The notes under the pieces are model-generated. The model was given only the letters and a program-made list of their open reading frames with translations. It had not been told where the DNA came from and did not search any database. A stretch of 64,000 nucleotides of DNA from a virus, in IMG/VR virus record IMGVR_UViG_3300046003_006038, positions 103,383-167,382 of that record; one strand, given 5' to 3'. Below, piece after piece: positions 7,389 through 15,735 of the stretch. A program made the translations under genes and the position numbers. Every line of letters begins with the position of its first letter. Position 1 is the first letter of the stretch.

Positions 7389-8063
7389 TTATTTCTTTGT
7401 ATCAAAATTTGCCTTTCGGGAATTTTCTAGTTCTAGTCCTGGGTCTTGTATTATAATTGTGTTTGAGGACAGTTCGTTTAGTGTTACAGGGATAGGCTCT
7501 TCGACAAGTAGCGAATAGTCTGTTATAAATGTCGAGATTCCTGGCATGTTCTTTTCTAGTGCTGTAATAGCTTTTCTATTTTTAGATGCTGCTCCTTCGT
7601 ACGGATACCCACTTAGGAATGTGTCTTGTGCCGGTCCTTTGATTATCCAGTCTGTTTGCACAAACCTCTTGTTAGGTAGTTCTCTCTGTGCTTGTAAATA
7701 GAGTTCTCTATCTGTCTCTATAATTTTGTTATCATTTTTATCTTGAATAAAATACCTTGTAGTAAAACCGTTTTCCTTGTCTATTGAGGATGTTTTTGGT
7801 TTGAAGAATCCTTTGGCTAAAGCTGCTAATAGCGCAAATATACTTGCTTTTGCTCCTTTGTTTACGATACCTTCCGTTTGTACTTTTAAAATTTCTGCTC
7901 CTCCTTGTTGTGGAGATTTTCCTGAATAAAATTTTCCCCTAGAAGCTTCTATATAAAATCCAATGTAGTCTTCCCCGGTATCTCTTGTCTTATACTCCCC
8001 TCCTGAGGTGTATTTAGGTTCCGTGTAGCTGGTTTTTGGTATGTATCTTTTAAACTTTGACAT
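7389..8063 (-). CDS. Hypothetical tail-module protein, 224 aa
   Basis: This is the last gene of the tail unit. Its ATG overlaps the stop of the hub gene as TAATG, so translation is probably coupled and a baseplate or hub-associated role is likely. The N-terminus is basic and aromatic (MSKFKRYIPKTSYTEPKYTS). The middle contains YIGFYIEASRGKFYSGKSPQ, and the C-terminal part YPYEGAASKNRKAITALEKN, followed by an extended tail (NTIIIQDPGLELENS). No membrane helix and no catalytic motif were recognised. Family unknown to me. Confidence 0.7.
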   Translation of the reverse strand: MSKFKRYIPKTSYTEPKYTSGGEYKTRDTGEDYIGFYIEASRGKFYSGKSPQQGGAEILKVQTEGIVNKGAKASIFALLAALAKGFFKPKTSSIDKENGFTTRYFIQDKNDNKIIETDRELYLQAQRELPNKRFVQTDWIIKGPAQDTFLSGYPYEGAASKNRKAITALEKNMPGISTFITDYSLLVEEPIPVTLNELSSNTIIIQDPGLELENSRKANFDTKK

Positions 8064-10762
8064 TATGATAAATAATCTTTTGGTTTTGTAAGTTTGGTTA
8101 CTTTAGGGTAATTTTTCTGCAGGCTTGCCACTACACTTCCTATATACCCATTTGTATCATTTTCGTTAGGCGGTGCATAGGTATACATAAATTGTGCTAT
8201 CGTAGGAGGAGTTCCTGCTTTCCATTTTTGACTTTTTTCTATTAAGTTCTGATTACCAGATGTAACTGGCATTTTCCCCGTGCTCCACTTCTTGATTTTT
8301 TTTTCAACCAATGCTTGTGCACCCTTTTCTGCAGTAGAAAATCTTGCAAATCTACCTCCTGGCTCTATGGTTACTTTTGGATCTATTGCTTTTAGGGATT
8401 CACTGTAATCTAAGTTACCTGGGTTGTTATTTCTATATGATCTTGATCCTTTACCTCCGTTCACATTTGGCAACCACCCTTCTTTAGTTCCTATAACAAG
8501 TGCAAATTCGTATTCAAAAGTACCTGCTGTATATCCTGCATTCTTTAATACTGTTCTCAGTAATGCACTCCCCTTAACCGGTGCAGAGGTAAGGCCTTGT
8601 CTCTCTGTTGTTGAAACACCTGTAGCTGACTGGTTGTCGTTAAAATCTCCTGCTGTCTGGATCTTATCTCCTGGTTTAAGTACAATTGTCTGTGCTTTTA
8701 GTTGAGTTGTCCATTTATTACTTCCTATTGTATGGTTTACTCCTGTTACAATAAATCCTAATACTTGATCGTACTTATCTGGCATTATACCTTTGTTTAT
8801 CTTAAAGGCTTGTCCAATTTTAATACCCGATATTCCTTCCATGTCGATATTAACCTCAAATGGAACAATTCCTGCTGGTCCTGCTGTTGCTCCTGATGCT
8901 GCTGACTCTTCTGTATATGTCTGAATATATGTTTTGGTAAAGTCTGCATAATCAACCCTTGCAGCAGTAAATTTCTCTGGGTCGTATTTTCCTGAGTAAA
9001 ATTCCTTCAGTGTTGTAAATGTCTTGTTATATCTCTCGGCTTGCTGTTTCTTTCTCTGTTCCTCAACACTTTCCTTTGAAGAAGCATCTGCAGTTGTGTT
9101 TATAAACTTACTGCCTAAGATTCTATCAGTCAATCCTTCGTTCCATCTAAATAAAGCTTCAGCTTCTATACCTACATCTGAGCCGTTGTTTTGAGCAGAA
9201 ACTGCTACCATTGTACTCAGTGCTGGCGATAATTTAGTTGTAAAGTCAAAATTTGTTAGAGTTGATTTTAGTCCTGTTACATTTAGGGTAGGAGTCTCTT
9301 CTTCTGAGTCTGAAGTTCTAACTTTTCTGTCTACTATATAGTATGTAAATTCATCTTCTTCGTAATGTAATGCTAACTCGTTATAGTCTCCCCCTAGTGC
9401 ATCGGTGATTTTTGGTAATATCCCATCAAATAACTTTATCAATGTTCTACTTCCTTTTTCCGGAGTATTTACGAGTGTTGTAATTGCTTCTCCAAGTATA
9501 TTTACATTAACCCATATATTTAAAATCTCATCAGAAGACGTTCCGTTTAATGTCCCCCTTAGTGCTTCTATAATACTCGGGTATAGTTGCCCAGAAGCCC
9601 ATTTCTTTGTAGAAGGGGATAGTATTAAACAAGTACCTGGATCACTTGATACGTGGTAGTCGTATGTTCTATACCTACATAACTGTATGTCCGACTCTTC
9701 TCCTATTTTAGCAATTTTTGTATTTAGTTTTATTACAGACTTCTTATCTTTGTCACAAGGTAGTATAGCGTTAACCAATGCACAGAAACTACCAAGTTGC
9801 ATATACACAAATTTATTTGGCGATTTTGTAGCTGACTTTGCATCCACCGGGGTAAGGGTTTCTACAGCCTGTTGTGCTATATTTATACCTGTTATTCCGT
9901 TTACTTTTTCATAATTTTCAATGAAATTTTTATGCTTAGTCTTTAAAGTTTCGTACACATTTCCTACTCCATCGGTAGTAGCTTTTTCTATAAGAGTCTT
10001 AAAAGCTGCTTCTAACATGGTAGCACTTACAGTCTTCCCTTCCTCTTCTTGGTTACCTGGAAATGTTCCTGTTCCGACATCTATAGTTAAAGATTCTATA
10101 ATCTCTCCGATTGATATTAATGTTGTTGTACAATCATACCCTCCATCCTGTCTATACTTCCAAGAAAAGTTTTTTATGAATCCAAATATACCGTCGTAGT
10201 TATATCCTGAATCTTGCTTTAATTTATTAATTTCTTTGTAGATATCTTCCTTTGTTGTACCTTCTGTAAACATTGAAGATACTGTACTCGGTGTTGTCAC
10301 AAAATTGTCTACTCCCTTATAGTATACACTATGTCCCCATTCCAGTAAGGCTGAGAATCCCGGTCTCATGTACAGTAATTCTAATTCCTGTAGTTGTGAA
10401 ACATCCCAACAGTTAAATGTAATTGTAGCTTCTTTTAAAACTCCAAACCTGTTAATGGCACGAATCTGTACTCCTGTAATACCTGGCATAGGCCTAAACC
10501 CTAATCCGGCTGAGAAGTTACTATATGTCTTATCCCCAAATCTTCCTTTAGTTCCTCCTATAAATACGTACTTGTTTGCTAGTTCACTAGATCCTCCGGC
10601 ATTCACCGAGGATGTTAGTTTTACCCATCCGGTTTTGCTGTTTAGGTATTGTATGTTTTGATCTGTTCTACCTTCTTTTTTAGAAAAGACATCACTTCTC
10701 AAATTTAACTGATTCAATACTTCCTTGTCAAAAGGACCTCCTATAACTTTACTGCTTGGCAT
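8063..10762 (-). CDS. Baseplate hub protein fused to a peptidoglycan-hydrolase domain
   Basis: An 899-residue protein. The N-terminal 700 or so residues look like a hub/tail-spike carrier: GVQIRAINRFGVLKEATITF and FNCWDVSQLQELELLYMRPG near residues 95-135, and a late segment GIKIGQAFKINKGIMPDKYD with GFIVTGVNHTIG typical of hub beta domains. From about residue 740 a second domain contains RNNNPGNLDYS (about 777-787), GGRFARFSTAEKGAQAL and AQFMYTYAPPNEND. This is the NNPGNL-type pattern of phage lytic domains that open peptidoglycan during infection. In T4 the hub role is split between gp27 and gp5 lysozyme; here hub and hydrolase appear to be on one chain. Hub assignment is by context, hydrolase by motif. 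Confidence 0.8.
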   Translation of the reverse strand: MPSSKVIGGPFDKEVLNQLNLRSDVFSKKEGRTDQNIQYLNSKTGWVKLTSSVNAGGSSELANKYVFIGGTKGRFGDKTYSNFSAGLGFRPMPGITGVQIRAINRFGVLKEATITFNCWDVSQLQELELLYMRPGFSALLEWGHSVYYKGVDNFVTTPSTVSSMFTEGTTKEDIYKEINKLKQDSGYNYDGIFGFIKNFSWKYRQDGGYDCTTTLISIGEIIESLTIDVGTGTFPGNQEEEGKTVSATMLEAAFKTLIEKATTDGVGNVYETLKTKHKNFIENYEKVNGITGINIAQQAVETLTPVDAKSATKSPNKFVYMQLGSFCALVNAILPCDKDKKSVIKLNTKIAKIGEESDIQLCRYRTYDYHVSSDPGTCLILSPSTKKWASGQLYPSIIEALRGTLNGTSSDEILNIWVNVNILGEAITTLVNTPEKGSRTLIKLFDGILPKITDALGGDYNELALHYEEDEFTYYIVDRKVRTSDSEEETPTLNVTGLKSTLTNFDFTTKLSPALSTMVAVSAQNNGSDVGIEAEALFRWNEGLTDRILGSKFINTTADASSKESVEEQRKKQQAERYNKTFTTLKEFYSGKYDPEKFTAARVDYADFTKTYIQTYTEESAASGATAGPAGIVPFEVNIDMEGISGIKIGQAFKINKGIMPDKYDQVLGFIVTGVNHTIGSNKWTTQLKAQTIVLKPGDKIQTAGDFNDNQSATGVSTTERQGLTSAPVKGSALLRTVLKNAGYTAGTFEYEFALVIGTKEGWLPNVNGGKGSRSYRNNNPGNLDYSESLKAIDPKVTIEPGGRFARFSTAEKGAQALVEKKIKKWSTGKMPVTSGNQNLIEKSQKWKAGTPPTIAQFMYTYAPPNENDTNGYIGSVVASLQKNYPKVTKLTKPKDYLS

Positions 10763-10768
10763 TTTTTT

Positions 10769-11065
10769 CTATCTATTAAGGTTTATATAGTTACTCACTG
10801 CTAAGTCTTTATCGGCAGGTATTCTAATCTGAACTCCTGGCTGTACTATTAATGATGCTTTTTCAGAAGTATTTGCAGCTGCGATTATCCACCACAAAGT
10901 GCTGTCTCCGTAGAACTGCTGTGCTAACCTATCGTACCTATCTCCTGCTGTTGTTATTATATAAAAGTCTTCAGAGGTTGGAGGTATTTCTGGATATAGT
11001 GTTGTTCTCCTATAAGGCTTTCCTGTAGGTGATTTTGTTAAAGGTACTGTGTCGTATCGTTTCAT
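10769..11065 (-). CDS. LysM-containing baseplate wedge protein (gp53-like)
   Basis: A 98-residue protein with a C-terminal LysM-type module: ITTAGDRYDRLAQQFYGDST (about residues 38-57), LWWIIAAAN, then VQPGVQIRIP. This is the arrangement of T4 gp53 and of the short tail X proteins, which sit at the tube-baseplate interface. It is shorter than T4 gp53 (about 196 residues), so only the LysM core is kept. It overlaps the tube-initiator gene by 4 bp (ATGA) and precedes the hub by 6 bp, which supports a baseplate role. Confidence 0.8.
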   Translation of the reverse strand: MKRYDTVPLTKSPTGKPYRRTTLYPEIPPTSEDFYIITTAGDRYDRLAQQFYGDSTLWWIIAAANTSEKASLIVQPGVQIRIPADKDLAVSNYINLNR

Positions 11066-12549
11066 TCTATAAAGCTATTATTTCCATTTGTACCAGCTGT
11101 AAAGTATTTTTTAAGTCCTGTTTCTGGTGTGAATGTATGTATTGGCGTAAAGTCTATGCTACAGTCCATTACCATTGGCAGTTCCTGCATTGTAGTATCT
11201 CCTTCTCCTTCTGGTTCTAGCATTGCTATTTCCCAAGGATATTCTACATTCCAAGAATAGTTTACACTATTCATTACTCCTGGTAGTTCGTATATATAAT
11301 CTCCTACTGTCATCTTTACTATAGTTCCTCTCATAAATTGACCATTGTCGGCATATGTAGGTGCTGTTGAAGATGCTAAGTATATCATTTTTTGATATAA
11401 TGGCTTCATCTCAGATCTTGTTGCAGCTGCTATTTTAAAAGATAAGCTAATTTTTCTCTGAAAGCCACCGTATACTTGAAAATCTTCTCCTCTACCTAAG
11501 TACTTTGTTGGATTCCACTGCCCTGTATAGTTGTCTGAGAAGTTATCGAGGAATGCTCTGAAGTACAGTACTTTTGTCTCTGTAGGAGTTATTACGTGGA
11601 ATCTAAATTTTACAATATCTCTTCCTTCCTCTTCCCCATTTACTTTTGCTGTAACAGGTGCTTGTGCATTTAGTTTATCTATTTCTGCTTTTGTTGCAGA
11701 AGTCGTCCAGTATATGTTATTACTTTTATTTTCATCTTTTCTAGCTCCTTGATCTCCCAGCAGAATTCTGTTTTCCTTTAGTACATTTCCGTTCTTAGTA
11801 ACTCTTTTAGACTGTATATCGATATAACTTCCTGAAGCAGTTCCGATAGGTCCTGTATAAGATCCTTCTACTGTCTGGTGATCCACACTACCTTCTATCC
11901 TGTTTTGAGTGTATGCCGGATTTGGCTGTCCTGCTGCTACTTTAGTTTGCGAGTAGCTAGAAGTTGTAGAATATTGAGATGATTCTGTAAATCCCGGTAT
12001 TAATTGTACTGTGTCTCCTGATGGAAAGTTTGATTCAATTTTTCCTTCAATTTTCTCTCCTTTCAATGCAAGGGGTGCTCCTTCTACACCTCCTGCTCCA
12101 AAAAATTGGGCAAAAGCACTTGTAGTATTTCCTCCTGATGGTTGTAAGTATGTATCTGTTCTAAAGGCGTACACAAAGTGTGTGCCTGTTCCGTTTACAG
12201 GAACTTGTGCAAGAGTCGATCCTACAATTTTGGCTGTTTGTTTAACTGTCTCTAGTCCCTGCTTTACAATAGCACCTGCTAAGCTTTTCCCCTTATCCCT
12301 ATTCTTCTGTAACTTATCTTGAATATTTACTTGCTGAAGTAGTGCTTGATTACCTAAAAACTTCAATCCAGGACGGTCAATAAGCATTTTTCCGATTCTA
12401 GTTAAATCGTCTACACGCTTTGCTATTTGCATATCGACTTGGTTACTAGAAGGAGGGTTATTTATGTCCTTAGTAACGTAGGGCGTATCGCTTCCATAAC
12501 GGAGACTTTTAAGGTCTGTTTGGAGATTTATTAATCCTGGTGATGCCAT
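11062..12549 (-). CDS. Baseplate tail-tube initiator/cap protein (gp48/gp54-like, by context)
   Basis: A 495-residue structural protein. The N-terminus carries LINLQTDLKSLRYGSDTPYV, which echoes the repeated motif of the small gene just upstream. The middle is variable and Gly/Ser/Thr-rich. The C-terminal 170 residues (FRAFLDNFSDNYTGQWNPTK, VYGGFQRKISLSFKIAAATR, GDYIYELPGVMNSVNYSWNV) have a tube-like beta pattern reminiscent of gp19-fold proteins. Between tape measure and LysM/hub genes this is the expected site of the proteins that cap the baseplate and nucleate the tube. I cannot say whether it matches gp48 or gp54 specifically. Confidence 0.65.
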   Translation of the reverse strand: MASPGLINLQTDLKSLRYGSDTPYVTKDINNPPSSNQVDMQIAKRVDDLTRIGKMLIDRPGLKFLGNQALLQQVNIQDKLQKNRDKGKSLAGAIVKQGLETVKQTAKIVGSTLAQVPVNGTGTHFVYAFRTDTYLQPSGGNTTSAFAQFFGAGGVEGAPLALKGEKIEGKIESNFPSGDTVQLIPGFTESSQYSTTSSYSQTKVAAGQPNPAYTQNRIEGSVDHQTVEGSYTGPIGTASGSYIDIQSKRVTKNGNVLKENRILLGDQGARKDENKSNNIYWTTSATKAEIDKLNAQAPVTAKVNGEEEGRDIVKFRFHVITPTETKVLYFRAFLDNFSDNYTGQWNPTKYLGRGEDFQVYGGFQRKISLSFKIAAATRSEMKPLYQKMIYLASSTAPTYADNGQFMRGTIVKMTVGDYIYELPGVMNSVNYSWNVEYPWEIAMLEPEGEGDTTMQELPMVMDCSIDFTPIHTFTPETGLKKYFTAGTNGNNSFIE

Positions 12550-12561
12550 ATAGTTTATCTA

Positions 12562-12771
12562 TTATCCTGGTGGATTATCTAGGTATTTTGAAGGTGTTGC
12601 TCCGTCTAAATCCAATGCAGAAGGAGCTGGTACCGGTACTGTTTGTGTCGGTGTTCCGTTGATTGAATATTTAAAGTGTAAACTTGAGTTAGGATTTGCA
12701 CTCGGTATTTGCGAAGGTGTTGCTCCGTCCAATCCTAAATTACTTGTTGGTAATAAGTCTAATAGTCCCAT
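12562..12771 (-). CDS. Small repeat protein between tape measure and tube initiator, 69 aa
   Basis: The 69-residue product contains two copies of a short motif, LGLDGATPSQ (about residues 12-21) and LDLDGATPSKY (about 53-63), separated by a Pro/Ser/Asn-rich linker. A related pattern (SLRYGSDTPYVTKDINNPP) opens the next gene, so these may be extended peptides docking onto the same partner. A TATTTATA element precedes it by 15 nt. It has no predicted catalytic role; I infer a minor baseplate or tape-measure-associated component. Confidence 0.6.
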   Translation of the reverse strand: MGLLDLLPTSNLGLDGATPSQIPSANPNSSLHFKYSINGTPTQTVPVPAPSALDLDGATPSKYLDNPPG

Positions 12772-12786
12772 ATTGTTTATTTTTAT

Positions 12787-12794
12787 TATAAATA
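12787..12794 (-). promoter_or_regulatory. TATTTATA element upstream of the 12562-12771 gene
   Basis: The coding strand reads GCTATTTATAATAAAA, 15 nt before the start codon. It begins a unit containing the tube initiator, LysM protein and hub. It overlaps no gene, lying between tape measure and the small gene. Confidence 0.55.
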
Positions 12795-12796
12795 GC

Positions 12797-15415
12797 TTAC
12801 CCTACTGAATGTAGGTTTAAGCCGATTGATTCGTTTAATTTGTTTGGTCCAATGTAAATATTTTGACCTTGTTTAACTGCTTGTATTAATTCATCTATTT
12901 TAGCATAGAACTCTCTTAATGGTACAACTGCTTCCGGCCCTGCTTCTCCTACTATTGCTCTGGTAGCTCCTGATACAATTCCACCTGTTGCAAATTTTCT
13001 CGGTTCCTCTCCCTTTTCCGGGGAAGATTCGAAGATAGGTCTAACTGCTCCTCCTAATGCTCCAGCTGCATCTGGGAATGTTCCTGCAATCCATTTGAAA
13101 AGTGCATCTCCTCCTATACTTCCTATAATAGTTCCTATTGGTCCTCCTAATGCTGTACCTACTGCACCTCCCAGTATTCCCCCTAATCCTCCCATAACAA
13201 TTTTACCAATTTGTTGATTTATTGCTTCTTTTCCTAGTGGATTACCTTTATCATCTATAGGATTTTCAAGTAGTGACTTAATATCTTGGTATGCAAAAAA
13301 TCCTGTCAGTATTGTATTTAGTCCTGGTATTTTTTTCAATGCTGTTTTTAGGAATCCCCCTACTCCGCCCATTCCTTTTATAGAAGATTTTAGTGCTGTG
13401 AAAGGGTTAAGTTTAGATACCATGTTTTTTGCTCCAGAAAATAGGTTTTTAAAAAAACCACCTCCTCCTCCTGCAGCTGCACCTCCTGCACTCGCTGTCC
13501 CGGCACCTGCTCCGCCTGCAGTTCCCGCTCCAGCGCTACTTGCTGCGGCAGCAACTCCTCCGCCTCCGCCTCCGGCTGCTGTTGTTGCTGATGTAACTTT
13601 ACCTGACATACCTTTAAACATGTTTCCTAGGTTCTTTACCATTCCTCCTAGTTTGGCAGGTCCCATTAGTGCAGTCATTAGTATTAGCCCTTTCGTGATT
13701 AGTTCTACATTTTTTCCTATAAATTCAAATGCTGCTGCTATTGGTTTTAGTATTATATTAAGCTTGTCCATAGCCTCCCCCATTTTTGTCATGGCTTCAG
13801 CTTGTTTATCTGCTACTGTTTGGTTCTGTCTCTGCTCTATTAACGCCTTACTTCCTAGATCTTTCTGCAATTTTTGCATAGCTTCCTTAGCCTTATCTAG
13901 CTTCCCTTGTTGTTCGAGAAGTTTAATTCTTTCAAGTTCTTTATCTACTGCTTCATCTAGGGAAGCTTTATCTTTAACTTTGAAAGATGCCATAGCTTTA
14001 GCTTCTGCAGACATATTTGCCATCTGGTCTAACTGCAATCCATAGGCTTTAGCAATTGCTTCCTGTTCTAATACTGTTTTAGCAGCATCGAATTTTTGTA
14101 ATGCTTGATCTTCTTGTAAAGCTTTTGCTAATGCTTCTTGATCTCCCATCAAAGCAGCAGCTCTTGCTTTTTCGTTGTTAATCTCTTTTCCTGATAGTAG
14201 TTCTGCTTCTAATTCTGCTGCAATAGATTCTTCGAAGTTTAACATGTTCTTTCCTGCAGCTGCAATTTCTTCTATACTACTCCCTAACTTTTTAGCTTCT
14301 ATACTTGCTTGAGCTAAACTCTTACCTTGTCCTTGAATTAAAGCTTTTGTAGCATTACTTGTTTTCGATATATCCTTGGTTATCGCTTTATAATCAATTC
14401 CTAACTTATTTCTCTTATTTGAAAGTATAACTTCTCCTGTTATGCTTTCAACCATTTCTGTATAATCCTGGTTTGTACCTGCTGCGTATATTGCTAATGA
14501 ATTAGCCTCTTCGCTAGACATTCCTAGGTACTTAGTTTGAGTTGCTAATGTTTTAGCGGTTTCTTGAGAGATTACTGCAGATGTACCTAAAGCGTTTGAA
14601 AAACCTACTACAGAATCTGTTAAATCCTTCCCTGTAAGTCCTTGAATAGATCTTGCTGCCTTATTCATAGACATAACCATTCTATCACTTTCTTCCCTGC
14701 TTACATTTAGGTTTCTCCCTATCGCTACGGTTCTTTCATCAAAATCTTTTAATCCTGATACTATCTTGCCTATTGTAAATGCAGCTATGAATTTAGTAAA
14801 GACTCCTCCTAATTGCTTAGCACCGGCTGCAAATCCGTTTTTACCTTCTGCAGCTGCGTTTCTAGCAGCATCTGAAGCTTTTTGAAATTCTCCAAAAACT
14901 TTGCTTAGTACTGGAACATCTTTTACAAGGTCTGATAGGTTATCAAAAAATTTAGACTGTTTACTTATTTCTTCAAAGGTAGTTTTTAACTTATCCGCAT
15001 GCTCTACACTTGCTTCAATTGTCTTATCGACCTCTTTTAGTCCCTGTAGTGATTTTTCAATATACTCTCTCTCTGCTCCTCTTGCATTAACAAGTTTATC
15101 CTGTAGGTATCCTATCTTAGACTGTATTCTAGATTGTTCCTGTTGTAATTTTGTTAAATCTTTTAAAAACTTTGTCTCTTCTCTTCTATCCTTTAACTGT
15201 TCTGCAGTATATCCCGACAGTGTTCTACCTAGACTTACTGCTTCTCTGAAGTTCTCTGTATAATTTTTTGCTGAATCTCCAGTAAATCTTTCTGCTTCTT
15301 TTGCATTCTCTCCTAATACTTTTGTAAGATCGTTTAATACTGCAACTAATTCTGTTGAAGCTTTATTAAATTCTTGTAGATCTTGAGTAGTACTTGTAAT
15401 AGTCTTTTTTGCCAT
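12797..15415 (-). CDS. Tail tape measure protein
   Basis: An 872-residue protein that sets tail length and is threaded inside the tube. The N-terminal 550 residues are long helical coiled coil (for example LQQEQSRIQSKIGYLQDKLV). A Gly/Ala-rich low-complexity stretch lies around 605-650, with hydrophobic segments near 565-590 (LITKGLILMTALMG) and 735-770 (GGLGGILGGAVGTALGGPIG), the latter able to insert in membranes. The C-terminus has the classic tape-measure signature GGIVSGATRAIVGEAGPEAV followed by VPLREF. It sits between the tail-assembly frameshift genes and the tube initiator. For a T4-type tail the expected counterpart is gp29. Confidence 0.9.
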   Translation of the reverse strand: MAKKTITSTTQDLQEFNKASTELVAVLNDLTKVLGENAKEAERFTGDSAKNYTENFREAVSLGRTLSGYTAEQLKDRREETKFLKDLTKLQQEQSRIQSKIGYLQDKLVNARGAEREYIEKSLQGLKEVDKTIEASVEHADKLKTTFEEISKQSKFFDNLSDLVKDVPVLSKVFGEFQKASDAARNAAAEGKNGFAAGAKQLGGVFTKFIAAFTIGKIVSGLKDFDERTVAIGRNLNVSREESDRMVMSMNKAARSIQGLTGKDLTDSVVGFSNALGTSAVISQETAKTLATQTKYLGMSSEEANSLAIYAAGTNQDYTEMVESITGEVILSNKRNKLGIDYKAITKDISKTSNATKALIQGQGKSLAQASIEAKKLGSSIEEIAAAGKNMLNFEESIAAELEAELLSGKEINNEKARAAALMGDQEALAKALQEDQALQKFDAAKTVLEQEAIAKAYGLQLDQMANMSAEAKAMASFKVKDKASLDEAVDKELERIKLLEQQGKLDKAKEAMQKLQKDLGSKALIEQRQNQTVADKQAEAMTKMGEAMDKLNIILKPIAAAFEFIGKNVELITKGLILMTALMGPAKLGGMVKNLGNMFKGMSGKVTSATTAAGGGGGGVAAAASSAGAGTAGGAGAGTASAGGAAAGGGGGFFKNLFSGAKNMVSKLNPFTALKSSIKGMGGVGGFLKTALKKIPGLNTILTGFFAYQDIKSLLENPIDDKGNPLGKEAINQQIGKIVMGGLGGILGGAVGTALGGPIGTIIGSIGGDALFKWIAGTFPDAAGALGGAVRPIFESSPEKGEEPRKFATGGIVSGATRAIVGEAGPEAVVPLREFYAKIDELIQAVKQGQNIYIGPNKLNESIGLNLHSVG

Positions 15416-15435
15416 TTTTTAAGAATAGTATTTAA

Positions 15436-15443
15436 TATAAATA
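15436..15443 (-). promoter_or_regulatory. TATTTATA element upstream of the tape measure gene
   Basis: The coding strand reads TCTATTTATATTAAATAC, 20 nt before the tape measure ATG and immediately after the terminator of the preceding gene. This terminator-then-element order is what a new transcription unit would show. Confidence 0.55.
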
Positions 15444-15475
15444 GAAAAAGATATCACTTTTGTGATACCTTTGTC
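15444..15475 (-). terminator. Intrinsic terminator overlapping the end of the frameshift ORF
   Basis: The transcribed strand reads AAGGTATCAC - AAAA - GTGATATCTTTTTC, a stem of about 9 bp with a G-T pair and a T run. It overlaps the last codons and the TGA (15454-15456) of the 15454-15675 reading frame. Confidence 0.7.
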
Positions 15476-15675
15476 TGATATGTAGGTTTCATACGGTTAT
15501 TTTCATTTCTCAGAAGTTCTGCCATCTGTTTTCCCTGTTCTACAGCGTTCTCTGCACTATCTCCTTTATTAGTCTCTTCGTAAGCTTCTACAATCTTATT
15601 GTATATAAACCTTCTTGTAGACACCGGTAGGTTGTAAACATCAAACCATGTATACCCTCCTTTTCCGTAGAACAC
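15454..15675 (-). CDS. Tail-assembly ORF, probably translated as a +1 frameshift extension of the gp26-like gene
   Basis: From its first possible start (GTG, 15673-15675) it would encode 73 residues (FYGKGGYTWFDVYNLPVSTR). The frame is open further upstream to a TAG near 15730 and reads LTQEYRLKLFTQIHEIVF there, a protein-like amphipathic stretch continuous with the YGKGGYTW core. No ATG exists in that part. The upstream ORF (15707-16453) ends just after a T7 run, AGC TTT TTT TGG, and a +1 slip there gives FFGLTQEYRL and runs to this ORF's stop. A fused product of about 340 residues is therefore likely, as with tail-assembly chaperones made by frameshifting before tape-measure genes. Independent translation from GTG is the alternative. 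Confidence 0.7.
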   Translation of the reverse strand: MFYGKGGYTWFDVYNLPVSTRRFIYNKIVEAYEETNKGDSAENAVEQGKQMAELLRNENNRMKPTYQTKVSQK

Positions 15676-15706
15676 TATTTCATGTATCTGTGTAAAGAGT
15701 TTTAAC

Positions 15707-15735
15707 CTATACTCCTGCGTCAGGCCAAAAAAAGC
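15707..15735 (-). promoter_or_regulatory. Probable programmed +1 frameshift window (T7 slippery run)
   Basis: In the upstream frame the transcribed strand reads ATT AGC TTT TTT TGG CCT GAC, with the zero-frame stop TAG at 15707-15709. The +1 frame is closed by TAG just upstream of this window and open downstream, so any shift must occur within about 30 nt, and the T7 run is the obvious site. Confidence 0.6.
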
